From NCBI GenBank assembly GCA_002835545.1, contig PIZK01000003.1, forward strand, positions 124,001-188,000: a stretch of 64,000 nt of DNA. Reading direction: 5' to 3'. A model generated the notes under the pieces. That model saw only the letters and a program-made list of their open reading frames with translations. It did no database searches and had not been told where the DNA came from. Of the stretch, positions 53,010 to 62,275 are shown piece after piece; position 1 is the first letter of the stretch; every line of letters starts with the position of its first letter. The position numbers and the translations under genes were made by a program. Origin of the DNA: Alteromonadales bacterium alter-6D02 (lineage in GTDB: Bacteria; Pseudomonadota; Gammaproteobacteria; Enterobacterales; Psychrobiaceae).

Positions 53010-55118
53010 CTATGTTGGGTTAGCTGTTGCTTGTTCGGCTAAGCTGAGTAGAAAGGTAAAAACTAACGCTTGCTCTTTTAAACGCTTGAATCGGCCAGAA
53101 GCACCGCCGTGACCAGCGTCCATATCCGTTTTAAATAATAGTAAATTATCATCGCTCTTGTACTCGCGTAATTTGGCCACCCATTTCATGGGCTCGAAGT
53201 ATTGTACTTGTGAGTCATGTAACCCAGTAATCACGAGTAAATGAGGGTAATCTTGTTTGGCAACGTTATCGACAGGTGAATAGGCAAGCATCGTTTGATA
53301 AGCATCTTGTTGATTCGGATTACCCCATTCATCGTACTCATTGGTCGTTAATGGGATTGATTCATCAAGCATGGTCGTAACGACGTCAACAAAAGGCACT
53401 TGGGCTTCAATACCGCAGTAAAGTTCTGGTGCCTGATTAATCACAGCCCCCATTAATAAACCGCCGGCGCTACCACCAGAAGCAAATAAGCGATCACTTT
53501 GAGTATAGCCTTGTGCAATAAGTGCTTTGCTCACATCAATAAAGTCATTAAAGGTGTTTTGCTTATGTTGCTTTTTACCTTGCTCATACCAATGGCGACC
53601 AAGCATTTCACCACCTCGAACGTGGGCGATGGCATAGACAAAACCTCGATCTAGTAAACTTAAATTATCACTACTAAATCGCGGATCGATGATAATGCCA
53701 TACGCACCGTAACCGTATTGTAATAACGGATTTGAACCGTCTTTGTTAAATAAGTCATTACGGTAGACAATTGATACAGGGACTTGTTCGCCATCGCGAG
53801 CGGTAATAAAAATACGCTCAGAACTATAATTGTTGCTATTAAAGTCTCCTAATACTTGTTGTTGCTTGAGGGTGGTTTTATCGCCATTATCGAGTTGGCA
53901 TTCAAACAATGTAGCTGGTGTGGTTAAACTTGAATAACTTAAGCGGATAGCACGTGCGTCGCGCTCGGGGTTATCACCTAGCGCGGCGTCGTAGCATGGA
54001 TCATTAAAGGTTAAGGGAAAACTCTCACCAGTATACTGATGGACAATAAAGCGAATTTGTCCCAGTTCTCGTTCCGTGATCACAAAGTATTGGTTGAATA
54101 ACTCAATGTCTTCAAGTAATACATTATCTCGGTGGGCAATGACTTGTTGCCATTGTTCACGGTCAAAGAGAGTATCTTTATTAGCAGACATTAGTCGGAA
54201 GTTTTTAGCCTGCCAGTTAGTTAAAATATAGAAAGTGTCATCGAGCTTATCAACGAGATATTCGTGCTCTTCATGAAATTCTATTAATTGGACAAACTCA
54301 CCATCAGGAATATTTGCATCAAGCGCCCAACAGTCCGTTGTTTCTGTAGCGTGTAGGTTGATCATTAACAATGATTCATCACGGCTATTGCTCAATGATA
54401 AATAAAAACTATGATCTTCCTCTTCATACACTAGTTCATCATCTACCTGCTTTGTGCCTAATTTGTGGCGAAAGACTTGAGTACCAAGTAAGGTTTGTAA
54501 ATCTTTTTTGACGTAAAAGACGGTTTGGTTGTCATTAGCCCAAATGAGTTGTCCTTCGGTATTTTCTAGCTCGTCGTCAAGGTAGTGGCCAGTGTTTAAG
54601 TCCTTAAATTTAATGGTATAAATACGGCGACTATCGGTGTCTTGAGAGTATGATAAAAAGCGATCATTGGGGCTGACAGATAGGTCACCAAGATCGAAAA
54701 ATTCGTGGGGCTCTGCTAGTGCATTAACATCTAATAATAGGTGCTTATTGTCTCCGTCGAAGCTTGTGGCGCGGTAATAGCGTGAGTATTCTTGCTCGCC
54801 ACTAATTTCACTGTGATACCAATAATCGCCATCTTTACAAGGCACGCTGCTGTCGTCTTTGACAATCCGTGATTTTAATTCTTTAAACAGTGCATCTTGA
54901 CGAGCCTGCTGTGGAGCCATCACTGCTTCACAGTAACTATTCTCGGCGTTTAGGTGAGCAAGAATTTCAGGATCTTTTCGTTCATCATCACGCATCCAGT
55001 AGTAATTATCGTTGCGCTGATGACCATGAGTTTCTAGTAAATGTGGCACTTTTTTCGCGATCGGTGCGTGAAGGCCTGCACTGGATAAAGGAGCAGAATG
55101 TGAGGTGTTTTTTGTCAT
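53010..55118 (-). CDS. ptrB: Oligopeptidase B-like S9A peptidase, cytoplasmic
   Basis: A 702-residue serine peptidase of family S9A, with the same plan as the lipoprotein paralogue at 15451 but no signal peptide. A seven-blade propeller (about 50-470, opening HGHQRNDNYYWMRDDERKDP) is followed by the hydrolase domain, with the nucleophile in ASGGSAGGLLMG, Asp in TGLHDSQVQYFEP and His in DAGHGGASGRF. Oligopeptidase B cuts small peptides after Arg and Lys. The frame opens at TTG 55136, but I prefer ATG 55118, which removes six residues. The downstream aldo-keto reductase gene is 9 bases away. Confidence 0.9.
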   Translation of the reverse strand: MTKNTSHSAPLSSAGLHAPIAKKVPHLLETHGHQRNDNYYWMRDDERKDPEILAHLNAENSYCEAVMAPQQARQDALFKELKSRIVKDDSSVPCKDGDYWYHSEISGEQEYSRYYRATSFDGDNKHLLLDVNALAEPHEFFDLGDLSVSPNDRFLSYSQDTDSRRIYTIKFKDLNTGHYLDDELENTEGQLIWANDNQTVFYVKKDLQTLLGTQVFRHKLGTKQVDDELVYEEEDHSFYLSLSNSRDESLLMINLHATETTDCWALDANIPDGEFVQLIEFHEEHEYLVDKLDDTFYILTNWQAKNFRLMSANKDTLFDREQWQQVIAHRDNVLLEDIELFNQYFVITERELGQIRFIVHQYTGESFPLTFNDPCYDAALGDNPERDARAIRLSYSSLTTPATLFECQLDNGDKTTLKQQQVLGDFNSNNYSSERIFITARDGEQVPVSIVYRNDLFNKDGSNPLLQYGYGAYGIIIDPRFSSDNLSLLDRGFVYAIAHVRGGEMLGRHWYEQGKKQHKQNTFNDFIDVSKALIAQGYTQSDRLFASGGSAGGLLMGAVINQAPELYCGIEAQVPFVDVVTTMLDESIPLTTNEYDEWGNPNQQDAYQTMLAYSPVDNVAKQDYPHLLVITGLHDSQVQYFEPMKWVAKLREYKSDDNLLLFKTDMDAGHGGASGRFKRLKEQALVFTFLLSLAEQATANPT

Positions 55119-55247
55119 TATGATGTTCTCTGTCAAACGTGGCGACGGTAGAGGTATTATAAAAAGTGGCTATCAGTGTAATCAAGCCATTGGCAATAGT
55201 CACTGGAATAAATATATATCCGTGTTATTGCCAATGGAGACGAAGGT

Positions 55248-56912
55248 TTAATTACCTAGAATATTGAGCGAAGCAATATAAAAATCAGGGTCGACACTGA
55301 AACTTGGTTTATCTGACTCTGTTTTTATCTTTGTCCATGTTACGGTGGGTGTTATCCATTGAACTTTACCATCAATTGTTACACGAACGGGCATGTTGAA
55401 GCCTGAGATTACATTGCTCCAACGAACTTTGATTAAGCGATCTTGCACAAAATATTCTAATGTTGGAATACGGTAGTCACGTAGGTATTGATCAAAGACT
55501 TTACTCAAATCCTTACCCGAGTGCTCAATCATGTACGCTTCAATTTGCTGTGACGTCACTGTCTGGTGATAAAAGTGCTGATTCAAACCACGTAAAATAT
55601 CACGCCATTTTTTATCATCATCAATGATTTGACGGATGGTATGTAACATATTACCGCCTTTATTGTACATATCTCCTGAGCCTTTACGGTTTGCGTTATA
55701 CACCCCAACGATTGGCGTCTTATTACTTATTCCTGCACGCATGCCGCGGATATATTCGGCCGCTGCTTGTTTTGAATAATGGTATTCTAAAAATAAACTT
55801 TCAGAGTAATTGGTAAAACTCTCATGAATCCATAAGTCGGCAACATCTTTATTGGTCAAGCTATTTGCAAACCATTCATGGCCTGTCTCGTGAACAATGA
55901 TAAAGTCAAACTTCATTCCCCAGCCTGTTTGGCTTAAATCGCGCCCCTTGTATCCATTATTATAGCCATTGCCGTAGGTTACTGAGCTTTGGTGTTCCAT
56001 CCCTAAGTAAGGAACTTCGACTATTTTATAGCTATCTTGATAAAACGGGTAAGGGCCAAACCAATACTCAAAGGCTTCAATGGTTAATTTTGCCTGTACG
56101 AACTGCTGCTGTGCTTTACTAAGATTGTCACGCAACACATAATAATTCATGTCAAGTCGGCCGTGCTCACCTTGGTACGTATCGCCAAAGTGTACATAGT
56201 CACCGATATTAATATTGACGCCATAATTATTGATGGGGTTGGTCACTTGCCAATGGTAAGTTTTTGTTTGGCGTTTGGGGTGATTATCTATCCCAACTAA
56301 GCGACCGTTCGAGACACTCATCAAATGCTTTGGCACCTCTGTACTGATCAAAACACCATGGTCTGGTTCATCATAGGGGTGATCTTTATTTGGCCACCAA
56401 ATACTCGCGCCAATACCTTGGTTGGCACTGGCGATAAAAGGCAATTCATTGTTATCTTGTTGCCAAGTTATACCGCCATCCCATGGGGGCTTTATGGCCT
56501 CTTTGGGCTGCCCTCCAAAATGCATAGTTAGTTGATATTCTTTACCAACGTGTTGCTGCTCGAGTAAGGTAATTAAATAGCTGTCACCTTGTTGCTGAAC
56601 GGCTAAGGTTTTATCTTGCTGAGTGACTTTGTATAAATGCATTGGCGGTTGTAGCTCAATTTGCAAAGCGCGTTGTTGGCCAATGACTTGATAGGTCATA
56701 ACATTGGTGCCATTGATCGTTTTTGTCTCAGGTTCAACCTTAACTGTTAAGTGATAATGATGCACATCCCACCATGCACGTTCAGGGGTAATAGAGCCCC
56801 GTAAGTTTTCTTGTGCGGTGATAGGGGGTGTATGCTCATGGGCGGTTAAAGCGCTAGGGCTAACTAGTAAAACAAGACTGCAAGCAACGATTAGTGCTAT
56901 TGTTTTTCTCAT
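55248..56912 (-). CDS. Exported M1 family metallopeptidase
   Basis: A 554-residue zinc aminopeptidase-like protein. A signal peptide covers about residues 1-23 (ending LTA). The N-terminal saddle domain (about 45-240) leads to the substrate block VPYLGMEHQSSV, where the usual GAMEN reads LGMEH, as in a subgroup of exported M1 proteins. The zinc site is HETGHEWFANSL plus the third ligand Glu in LWIHESFTNYSES near residue 375. The catalytic Tyr region lies further on. The C-terminal helical domain of classical aminopeptidase N is absent, giving a compact enzyme. It probably trims peptides in the periplasm. No partner gene is adjacent. Confidence 0.9.
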   Translation of the reverse strand: MRKTIALIVACSLVLLVSPSALTAHEHTPPITAQENLRGSITPERAWWDVHHYHLTVKVEPETKTINGTNVMTYQVIGQQRALQIELQPPMHLYKVTQQDKTLAVQQQGDSYLITLLEQQHVGKEYQLTMHFGGQPKEAIKPPWDGGITWQQDNNELPFIASANQGIGASIWWPNKDHPYDEPDHGVLISTEVPKHLMSVSNGRLVGIDNHPKRQTKTYHWQVTNPINNYGVNINIGDYVHFGDTYQGEHGRLDMNYYVLRDNLSKAQQQFVQAKLTIEAFEYWFGPYPFYQDSYKIVEVPYLGMEHQSSVTYGNGYNNGYKGRDLSQTGWGMKFDFIIVHETGHEWFANSLTNKDVADLWIHESFTNYSESLFLEYHYSKQAAAEYIRGMRAGISNKTPIVGVYNANRKGSGDMYNKGGNMLHTIRQIIDDDKKWRDILRGLNQHFYHQTVTSQQIEAYMIEHSGKDLSKVFDQYLRDYRIPTLEYFVQDRLIKVRWSNVISGFNMPVRVTIDGKVQWITPTVTWTKIKTESDKPSFSVDPDFYIASLNILGN

Positions 56913-57090
56913 GATGTTTGATAAAAGTGGTTAATTGTTAAGGTAATATAGCACTGAGATAATTAAGCTTGCCAGTACTGCAAATAAATATTCTCTTCAT
57001 ACCATTAATTTGTAACAATATCGCGCTAGTAGCTGCTTGTGAGCAGTGTCAGTATGAATACTAGACCCTAACTAACTTTGAGTGAGTATT

Positions 57091-57756
57091 ATGGTAAAGC
57101 CATTAGCGAGTGGTAACGAGCCATCAGCATTAGCAGACAACATCGTTGTATTAGATTTTGAAACAACGGGGCTCTCGCCTGATAATGGTGATCGTGCCAT
57201 TGAAATCGGTGCCGTGCGTATTCGTAATGGTGTAATTGTTGAAGAGTTTCAGCAATTAATGAACCCTGGGCGGCAGGTAAATACCTTTATTGCCGATTAT
57301 ACAGGTATAAATAATCACATGTTAGCCAATGCCCTGCCATGTGCTGAAGTCATGTCGCAATTTTGTGAGTTTCTAGGTGAAGATAACCTACTTGCACACA
57401 ATGCATCTTTTGACCAACGTTTCTTAGATAATGAACTGAAGTTAATTGATCACCATTATTCTGGAGAGTTCACTTGTTCTTTACTCATCGCGAGGCGACT
57501 GTTGACGGAAGCGAAGAGTCATAGCCTGGGTAATTTAGTTAAGCATTGTCAGCTTGCGGGGGATGGACAGTTTCACCGAGCGTTATTTGATGCGCAAATG
57601 ACGGCTAAGTTATGGTTGGTGATGCTAGATAAAATTAAAGTGGATTATGGTATCGAACAAATCACTTTCTCATTAATGCAGCAAATTAGCTGCACCCCAA
57701 AAAAGTCAGTGGCTAAGTTATTGCAAAACTATCATGTACAGCAGTGCCAATATTAA
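57091..57756 (+). CDS. DnaQ-like 3'-5' exonuclease (DEDDh)
   Basis: A 221-residue exonuclease of the DnaQ/PolC-epsilon fold. The acidic and His residues of the DEDDh set are visible: VVLDFETTGLSPDNGDRAIEIG (Asp, Glu), LLAHNASFDQRFLDNEL (Asp) and HRALFDAQMTAKLW (His, Asp). It lacks a polymerase- or GIY-YIG-linked extension and the C-terminal clamp or alpha-binding tail of true DnaQ, so it is a stand-alone nuclease, for example in repair or RNA trimming. I use ATG 57091. A GTG start at 57082 in the same frame would add three residues. It is divergent from the M1 peptidase gene. Confidence 0.9.
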   Translation: MVKPLASGNEPSALADNIVVLDFETTGLSPDNGDRAIEIGAVRIRNGVIVEEFQQLMNPGRQVNTFIADYTGINNHMLANALPCAEVMSQFCEFLGEDNLLAHNASFDQRFLDNELKLIDHHYSGEFTCSLLIARRLLTEAKSHSLGNLVKHCQLAGDGQFHRALFDAQMTAKLWLVMLDKIKVDYGIEQITFSLMQQISCTPKKSVAKLLQNYHVQQCQY

Positions 57757-57819
57757 TATCAGTATTCTGTCTTTAATGGCTAATTTTGTGTTCAGGACAA
57801 TTAAAACTAAAGCGGTTAT

Positions 57820-58110
57820 ATGAAAAAGAGTGATAAAAAAATTGAGAGTCGGTTAGTTAAGCAACTGCGTGTCGCTTGCGATGAACTAAAAGGTGCTTGT
57901 GATGATTTTTTGTGGCTGAGTCATCAGGTGAATTACCAAAGTTTTCCACAATCATTGGAAATAAATGTAATGTTTGCCGAATTTGCCGATATTGAACAAC
58001 TTTCTCAAAGCTGTCAGGGGGATGAGATTAGAGCGATTATAGCCTCTCAATTAATTAAAGCAGACATTCGTTTACCTAAGCCGCAACAGCAAATAGTTTT
58101 TAACCAATAG
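57820..58110 (+). CDS. Conserved small hypothetical protein
   Basis: A 96-residue cytoplasmic protein with no signal or membrane segment. It opens MKKSDKKIESRLVKQLRVACDELKG, and the centre WLSHQVNYQSFPQSLEINVMF is the most distinctive part. Relatives in Vibrio, as I remember them, carry the same FxWLTHxVNY-like pattern and are sometimes labelled Fis-family regulators without good reason. I assign no function. It follows the exonuclease gene by 63 bases and may be co-transcribed. The stop is 3 bases from the end of the convergent ribbon-helix-helix gene. Confidence 0.65.
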   Translation: MKKSDKKIESRLVKQLRVACDELKGACDDFLWLSHQVNYQSFPQSLEINVMFAEFADIEQLSQSCQGDEIRAIIASQLIKADIRLPKPQQQIVFNQ

Positions 58111-58113
58111 TCG

Positions 58114-58407
58114 TCAAACGAGCTCGGTATTGGTTAGCTTTAATCGCTGCTCATTATTCATATAGGTAACACATGCAACACGAAGTAAGGAGCTAAAGTT
58201 ACTGTTATCATCATTACGCGCTTCCCGTTCATTATAGATACGGGAGATGAAGGTTGATAATTTAAGCTCCTCTGCCGCGGCGATTTGATTTAATAATTGC
58301 CAGAAGACTTTCTCTAAGCGAATACTCGTTACCACACCGTCGATACGGACAGAGCGAGTTACTTGTTCAAAGAGTTCAGGTTCAGCATTTGAATACAGAT
58401 CACACAC
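58114..58407 (-). CDS. Ribbon-helix-helix domain protein
   Basis: A 97-residue putative DNA-binding protein. The block RSVRIDGVVTSIRLEKVFWQLLNQIAAAEELKLSTFISRIYNE is the ribbon-helix-helix type described as RHH_4, followed by SSLLRVACVTYM. The open frame extends to 58623, but its first 72 residues overlap the DJ-1 gene and look like noise. GTG 58407 has AAGGA six bases upstream and starts MCDLYSNAEPELFEQ, so I take it as the start. Only 34 bases separate it from the DJ-1 gene stop, so the two form an operon. A regulatory role is inferred from the fold alone. Confidence 0.75.
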   Translation of the reverse strand: MCDLYSNAEPELFEQVTRSVRIDGVVTSIRLEKVFWQLLNQIAAAEELKLSTFISRIYNEREARNDDNSNFSSLLRVACVTYMNNEQRLKLTNTELV

Positions 58408-58441
58408 AACATTTCCTTGAGTTTTTAATATCAGTTCCAGT

Positions 58442-59002
58442 CTAAGATAACAGCTGGTGGAATTGACGCAACCATTGCGGGTGAGCTGGCCATGCTGGTG
58501 CTGTAACAATGTTACCGTCAGTAATTGCTGAATCAATCTCGATTTCTTGGTAAATACCGCCTGCAGCTGTGACCTCAGGCGCACAGGCGGGGTAGGCGGA
58601 TATTTTTTTTCCTTCAACAACATTTGCTGCCGTTAATAATTGTGCACCATGACACACCGCAGCAATCGGCTTATTACTATTTGAAAAATACTGCACTTGC
58701 TCAATAACTAGTGGATTCAGGCGCAGATATTCAGGAGCGCGACCACCAGGAATTAATAACCCGTCGTAATCAGCTAGTGAAATGGTGGCAAAGTCGGCGT
58801 TAAGAGCAAATAAGTGACCAGGTTTTTCGGTGTAGGTTTGATCCCCTTCAAAATCATGAATTGCTGTTTTAATAAAATCACCTTCAACTTTATCGGGGCA
58901 CACTACATCAACGCGATGCCCTAACGCTTGTAGGGCTTGAAACGGAACCATAATTTCATAATCTTCAACAAAATCACCTGCAATAATTAGTACTGTAGCC
59001 AT
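58442..59002 (-). CDS. DJ-1/PfpI family protein
   Basis: A 186-residue class I glutamine amidotransferase-like protein. [33 protein letters not shown] is the family opening with the conserved Glu, and [17 protein letters not shown] carries the nucleophilic Cys and following His. [17 protein letters not shown] and TAPAWPAHP fit the PfpI/YhbO subgroup, thought to act as protease, deglycase or stress protein; which applies here is unknown. I start at ATG 59002, since AAGGA at 59013-59009 is six bases away, whereas the upstream ATG at 59008 directly abuts it. The ribbon-helix-helix gene follows. Confidence 0.88.
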   Translation of the reverse strand: MATVLIIAGDFVEDYEIMVPFQALQALGHRVDVVCPDKVEGDFIKTAIHDFEGDQTYTEKPGHLFALNADFATISLADYDGLLIPGGRAPEYLRLNPLVIEQVQYFSNSNKPIAAVCHGAQLLTAANVVEGKKISAYPACAPEVTAAGGIYQEIEIDSAITDGNIVTAPAWPAHPQWLRQFHQLLS

Positions 59003-59169
59003 GTTCATTCCTTAGTTTTTATTGGTCAAAAAAGTAGACCTGCTCAAGCTATCAAAAGAACCTAGATAACGGGTATTAATGGGATACTACATTAGTACTT
59101 TTGATAAAAAGTCAGCTTTGCCTCAATAAAAAGCCATGCCGACTATACTTGGAGCAGAGGATTGAGAAG

Positions 59170-59901
59170 ATGGGTAGTTCTAAGGGGGCCCCGATGGATG
59201 CTGCTGTTTTTAGTACGAAGGACTTAACGAAAACCTACCGCAGTGGTGACACTGAAATTGCAGCTTTACGTGGCGTCGATGTAGATATTTTTTCTGGTGA
59301 AGTGGTGGTGTTATTAGGCCCATCGGGCAGTGGTAAGTCGACATTCTTAAACATCATTGGTGGGCTCGATGTACCCAGCAGTGGTCATGTAATGTTTAAC
59401 GGGGTAGATATTGCTAGTTTTGATGAGGCTGCATTAACCAACTTTCGGCGTCACAATCTTGGCTTTGTTTTTCAAGCGTATAACTTAGTCCCCAGTTTGA
59501 CTGCACTTGAAAATGTTCAATTAATAGTAGAGATTAGCGAACGATCAATTCCGCCTAAGCAGGCGCTAGCCAGTGTCGGTTTAGAGCATCGCCTTGACCA
59601 TTTTCCTGCGCAGCTATCCGGGGGAGAGCAGCAGCGAGTTGCCATCGCGCGTGCGTTAGCAAAACAGCCACAGGTATTACTCTGCGATGAGCCTACGGGA
59701 GCGCTTGATAGTCAAACAGGACTTAAGGTACTTAATGCCTTAATTGATGTTAATCAGATGTATGCAACCACTTGTATCATTATCACACACAATGCGTCCA
59801 TTGCTAAACTAGCGCATAGGATCATTTACTTTAATGATGGTCAGGTTAGTCATATTGAGAGTGGCCTTACGCCGCAAACAACCTATCAAGTAGATTGGTG
59901 A
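59170..59901 (+). CDS. ABC exporter ATPase (LolD/MacB type)
   Basis: An ATPase of the FtsX-linked ABC subfamily (LolD, MacB, FtsE). Walker A is [18 protein letters not shown], the Q-loop lies in [19 protein letters not shown], the signature is [19 protein letters not shown] and Walker B is [15 protein letters not shown], with the switch His in [17 protein letters not shown] start at ATG 59170, with AGAGGA eight bases before it (243 residues). ATG 59194 behind AAGGGGG is a real alternative, and the frame itself opens at TTG 59101. It is followed by the permease gene after 4 bases and drives it. Confidence 0.88.
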   Translation: MGSSKGAPMDAAVFSTKDLTKTYRSGDTEIAALRGVDVDIFSGEVVVLLGPSGSGKSTFLNIIGGLDVPSSGHVMFNGVDIASFDEAALTNFRRHNLGFVFQAYNLVPSLTALENVQLIVEISERSIPPKQALASVGLEHRLDHFPAQLSGGEQQRVAIARALAKQPQVLLCDEPTGALDSQTGLKVLNALIDVNQMYATTCIIITHNASIAKLAHRIIYFNDGQVSHIESGLTPQTTYQVDW

Positions 59902-59905
59902 TCAG

Positions 59906-62275
59906 ATGTTATTGAGTGCACTCAATAAAAAGTTAGTACGCGACATGATGCGGATGAAAGGACAATTATTAGCCATTGGTGTGGTGATTGCAGCTGGGGT
60001 AGCGGTGTTTGTGATGGCATTTGGTGTACTCAGCAGCTTAACGTTATCGCGAGATAATTATTATCAACAATATCAGTTTGCTGATATTTTTAGTGTATTA
60101 AAACGCGCACCGCACTCTTTGAGCAGCCTAATTCGAGACATTGAGGGTATTGAGGTTGTAGATGTGCGGATTGTCTTTCCTATAACTGTTCCTCTGGAAA
60201 ATGTCACAGAGCCCATCTCAGGCAAAGTCGTTTCGTTACCTCAAGTCGACGGTCATCACTTGAATCAATTACACCTACGGCAAGGGCGGATGCTAACGAG
60301 TGATGACCCTCAAGGTATTTTAGTTGAGGAAAGTTTTTTTAATGCCCATCAACTTGGTTTGGGTCAAAAGATTCCTATCATGCTTAATGGGCATAAGTTA
60401 CTTTTTACTATCGTAGGGACGGTGTTATCTCCAGAATATATTTATAGTATCGCTCCTGGAGCTATGATGCCTGATAGTTTCCGCTATGGTGTTTTTTGGC
60501 TTAATAAGCCTGTGTTAGCGGCAGCTGTTGATATGCGCGGCGCGTTTAATGATGTGGTTATTAAAGTCAAACCACAAAGTAACATAAAAAGTATACAAGC
60601 TAGCTTAGATAGCCTTTTAGCGCCCTATGGCGGGTTAATTTCTTATCCGCGCAGTGAGCAGCTTTCTAACTTTTTTATTGATAATGAACTTAAGCAATTA
60701 CGCTCTTTAGGCATGGTTGCTCCGTTTATCTTTCTTGGTGTTGCAGCGTTCATCATTAATGTGGTGATGTCACGAGAAATTACGATGCAACGTGAACAAA
60801 TTGGTATGCTTAAGGCCATTGGCTATCGAAATAGTCAAATTGTGTGGCATTTTTTGACCTTAGTGCTAGTCGTGGTTAGTTTAGGGGGATTACTAGGCCT
60901 TGCTATTGGCTATCGTTTAGCTGTTGGGATGACGAAAATGTATGGTGATTTTTTTCATTTTCCTCAACTACATTTTCAATTCTCACTAAACATTGCAGTA
61001 TTTGCTTTAAGTATTTGTATCATTGCAGGGGTATGCGGGGCACTAATGGCGATAAAACAAGCGTCGAAGTTGCCTCCAGCACAAGCTATGCGCCCACCAA
61101 GCCCAATGGATTACCGAAAAACATATTTGGAGTACTTAGGAGTCCATCGCTTTTTATCATTTCTATCACGAATTGTGCTGAGGCAGGCGGAGCGCCAGGC
61201 CGTTAAATTCTTATTATCAACACTTGGCGTTGCAGTGGCGGTTGCTGTGCTTATTTTTAGCTTTTTTATGGAAGATTCCATTGACTATTTACTCGATGTT
61301 CAATATGAACAAACGCAGCGGGAGGATATAAACTTGAGCTTGATTAAACCAGTCAACTATCAAGCAATGGAAACCGTTAAAGCACTCACTGGTGTGTTAA
61401 AGGTTGAGCCAATTCATCGTGTTAATGTGCGTTTTCGTTATGGGCATTATCAAAAAAAAGGGGTGATATCGGGGTTAGTGGCTCAGCCGCAATTAGCTAG
61501 AGTCGTTGATCAATCACTGCAAGCGAAACCAATCCCAAACAATGGTGTGTTACTTAATGGCAAACTTGCTGAATTATTAGCAATTGACGTTGGGCAGTCA
61601 TTAATCATAGAACGCCTTGATGGCAAACGGCAGCAATTCGCGTTAACGGTGGTTGCAATTAACCATGATTATATGGGATTGGGCGCTTATATTGATATTG
61701 ACGCACTTAATCGTCTACTCGACCAGCCGCCATTATTGAATGCAATGGCTTTAATGATTGATCACAACAATAGCAGTCAATTGTATGAACAACTCAAGCA
61801 AATCCCTCAAGTGATAGGGGTTAATATCGTTAGTGTTCTTAAACAAATATTTGAGCAGCTCATTGCTGATAATTTGTTAAAAATGGTCTCGATAAATATT
61901 ATTTTTGCTGGCGTAATAAGTTTTGGTGTTATTTACAACACAGCACGGATAGCGTTATCTGAACGAGGCCGTGAACTGATCACTCTTCGCGTACTAGGGT
62001 TTCGACGTGGTGAAGTCGCATACATTTTATTTGGTGAGTTAGCATTGGTCTGTTTATTTGCATTGCCCTTGGGTTGCGCTATTGGTTTTAGCTTAGTGGC
62101 AGGAATGATCTCATCCCTTGATAGTGAATTATTCCGTATCCCCTTTGTCATTGAGGCATCTACTTATGCGACCGCTATTGTGATCGTTATCATCAGCGCG
62201 GTGCTTTCATCTTATATTGTGTGGCGGGATGTTGAAAAAATTGATTTAGTCAGTGCACAAAAAGGAGTGGAATGA
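59906..62275 (+). CDS. FtsX-like ABC exporter permease
   Basis: A 789-residue permease with two FtsX halves. A first helix near 20-42 is followed by an extracytoplasmic domain, then three helices around 270-390 (including EQIGMLKAIGYRNSQIVWHF). A second helix opens the C-terminal half near 440-460, again with a periplasmic domain and three helices from about 655 (with SERGRELITLRVLGFRRGEVAYILFG). The double-repeat plan is that of LolC/E-like and YbbP-like exporters. The substrate is unknown, but the adaptor encoded next suggests transport across the periplasm. Its stop overlaps the adaptor start by 4 bases. Confidence 0.88.
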   Translation: MLLSALNKKLVRDMMRMKGQLLAIGVVIAAGVAVFVMAFGVLSSLTLSRDNYYQQYQFADIFSVLKRAPHSLSSLIRDIEGIEVVDVRIVFPITVPLENVTEPISGKVVSLPQVDGHHLNQLHLRQGRMLTSDDPQGILVEESFFNAHQLGLGQKIPIMLNGHKLLFTIVGTVLSPEYIYSIAPGAMMPDSFRYGVFWLNKPVLAAAVDMRGAFNDVVIKVKPQSNIKSIQASLDSLLAPYGGLISYPRSEQLSNFFIDNELKQLRSLGMVAPFIFLGVAAFIINVVMSREITMQREQIGMLKAIGYRNSQIVWHFLTLVLVVVSLGGLLGLAIGYRLAVGMTKMYGDFFHFPQLHFQFSLNIAVFALSICIIAGVCGALMAIKQASKLPPAQAMRPPSPMDYRKTYLEYLGVHRFLSFLSRIVLRQAERQAVKFLLSTLGVAVAVAVLIFSFFMEDSIDYLLDVQYEQTQREDINLSLIKPVNYQAMETVKALTGVLKVEPIHRVNVRFRYGHYQKKGVISGLVAQPQLARVVDQSLQAKPIPNNGVLLNGKLAELLAIDVGQSLIIERLDGKRQQFALTVVAINHDYMGLGAYIDIDALNRLLDQPPLLNAMALMIDHNNSSQLYEQLKQIPQVIGVNIVSVLKQIFEQLIADNLLKMVSINIIFAGVISFGVIYNTARIALSERGRELITLRVLGFRRGEVAYILFGELALVCLFALPLGCAIGFSLVAGMISSLDSELFRIPFVIEASTYATAIVIVIISAVLSSYIVWRDVEKIDLVSAQKGVE

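Noticed and set aside
58408-58623. N-terminal extension of the ribbon-helix-helix open frame
   Set aside because: It overlaps the DJ-1 gene in another frame on the same strand, is low in family-like residues, and a good GTG start lies at 58407.
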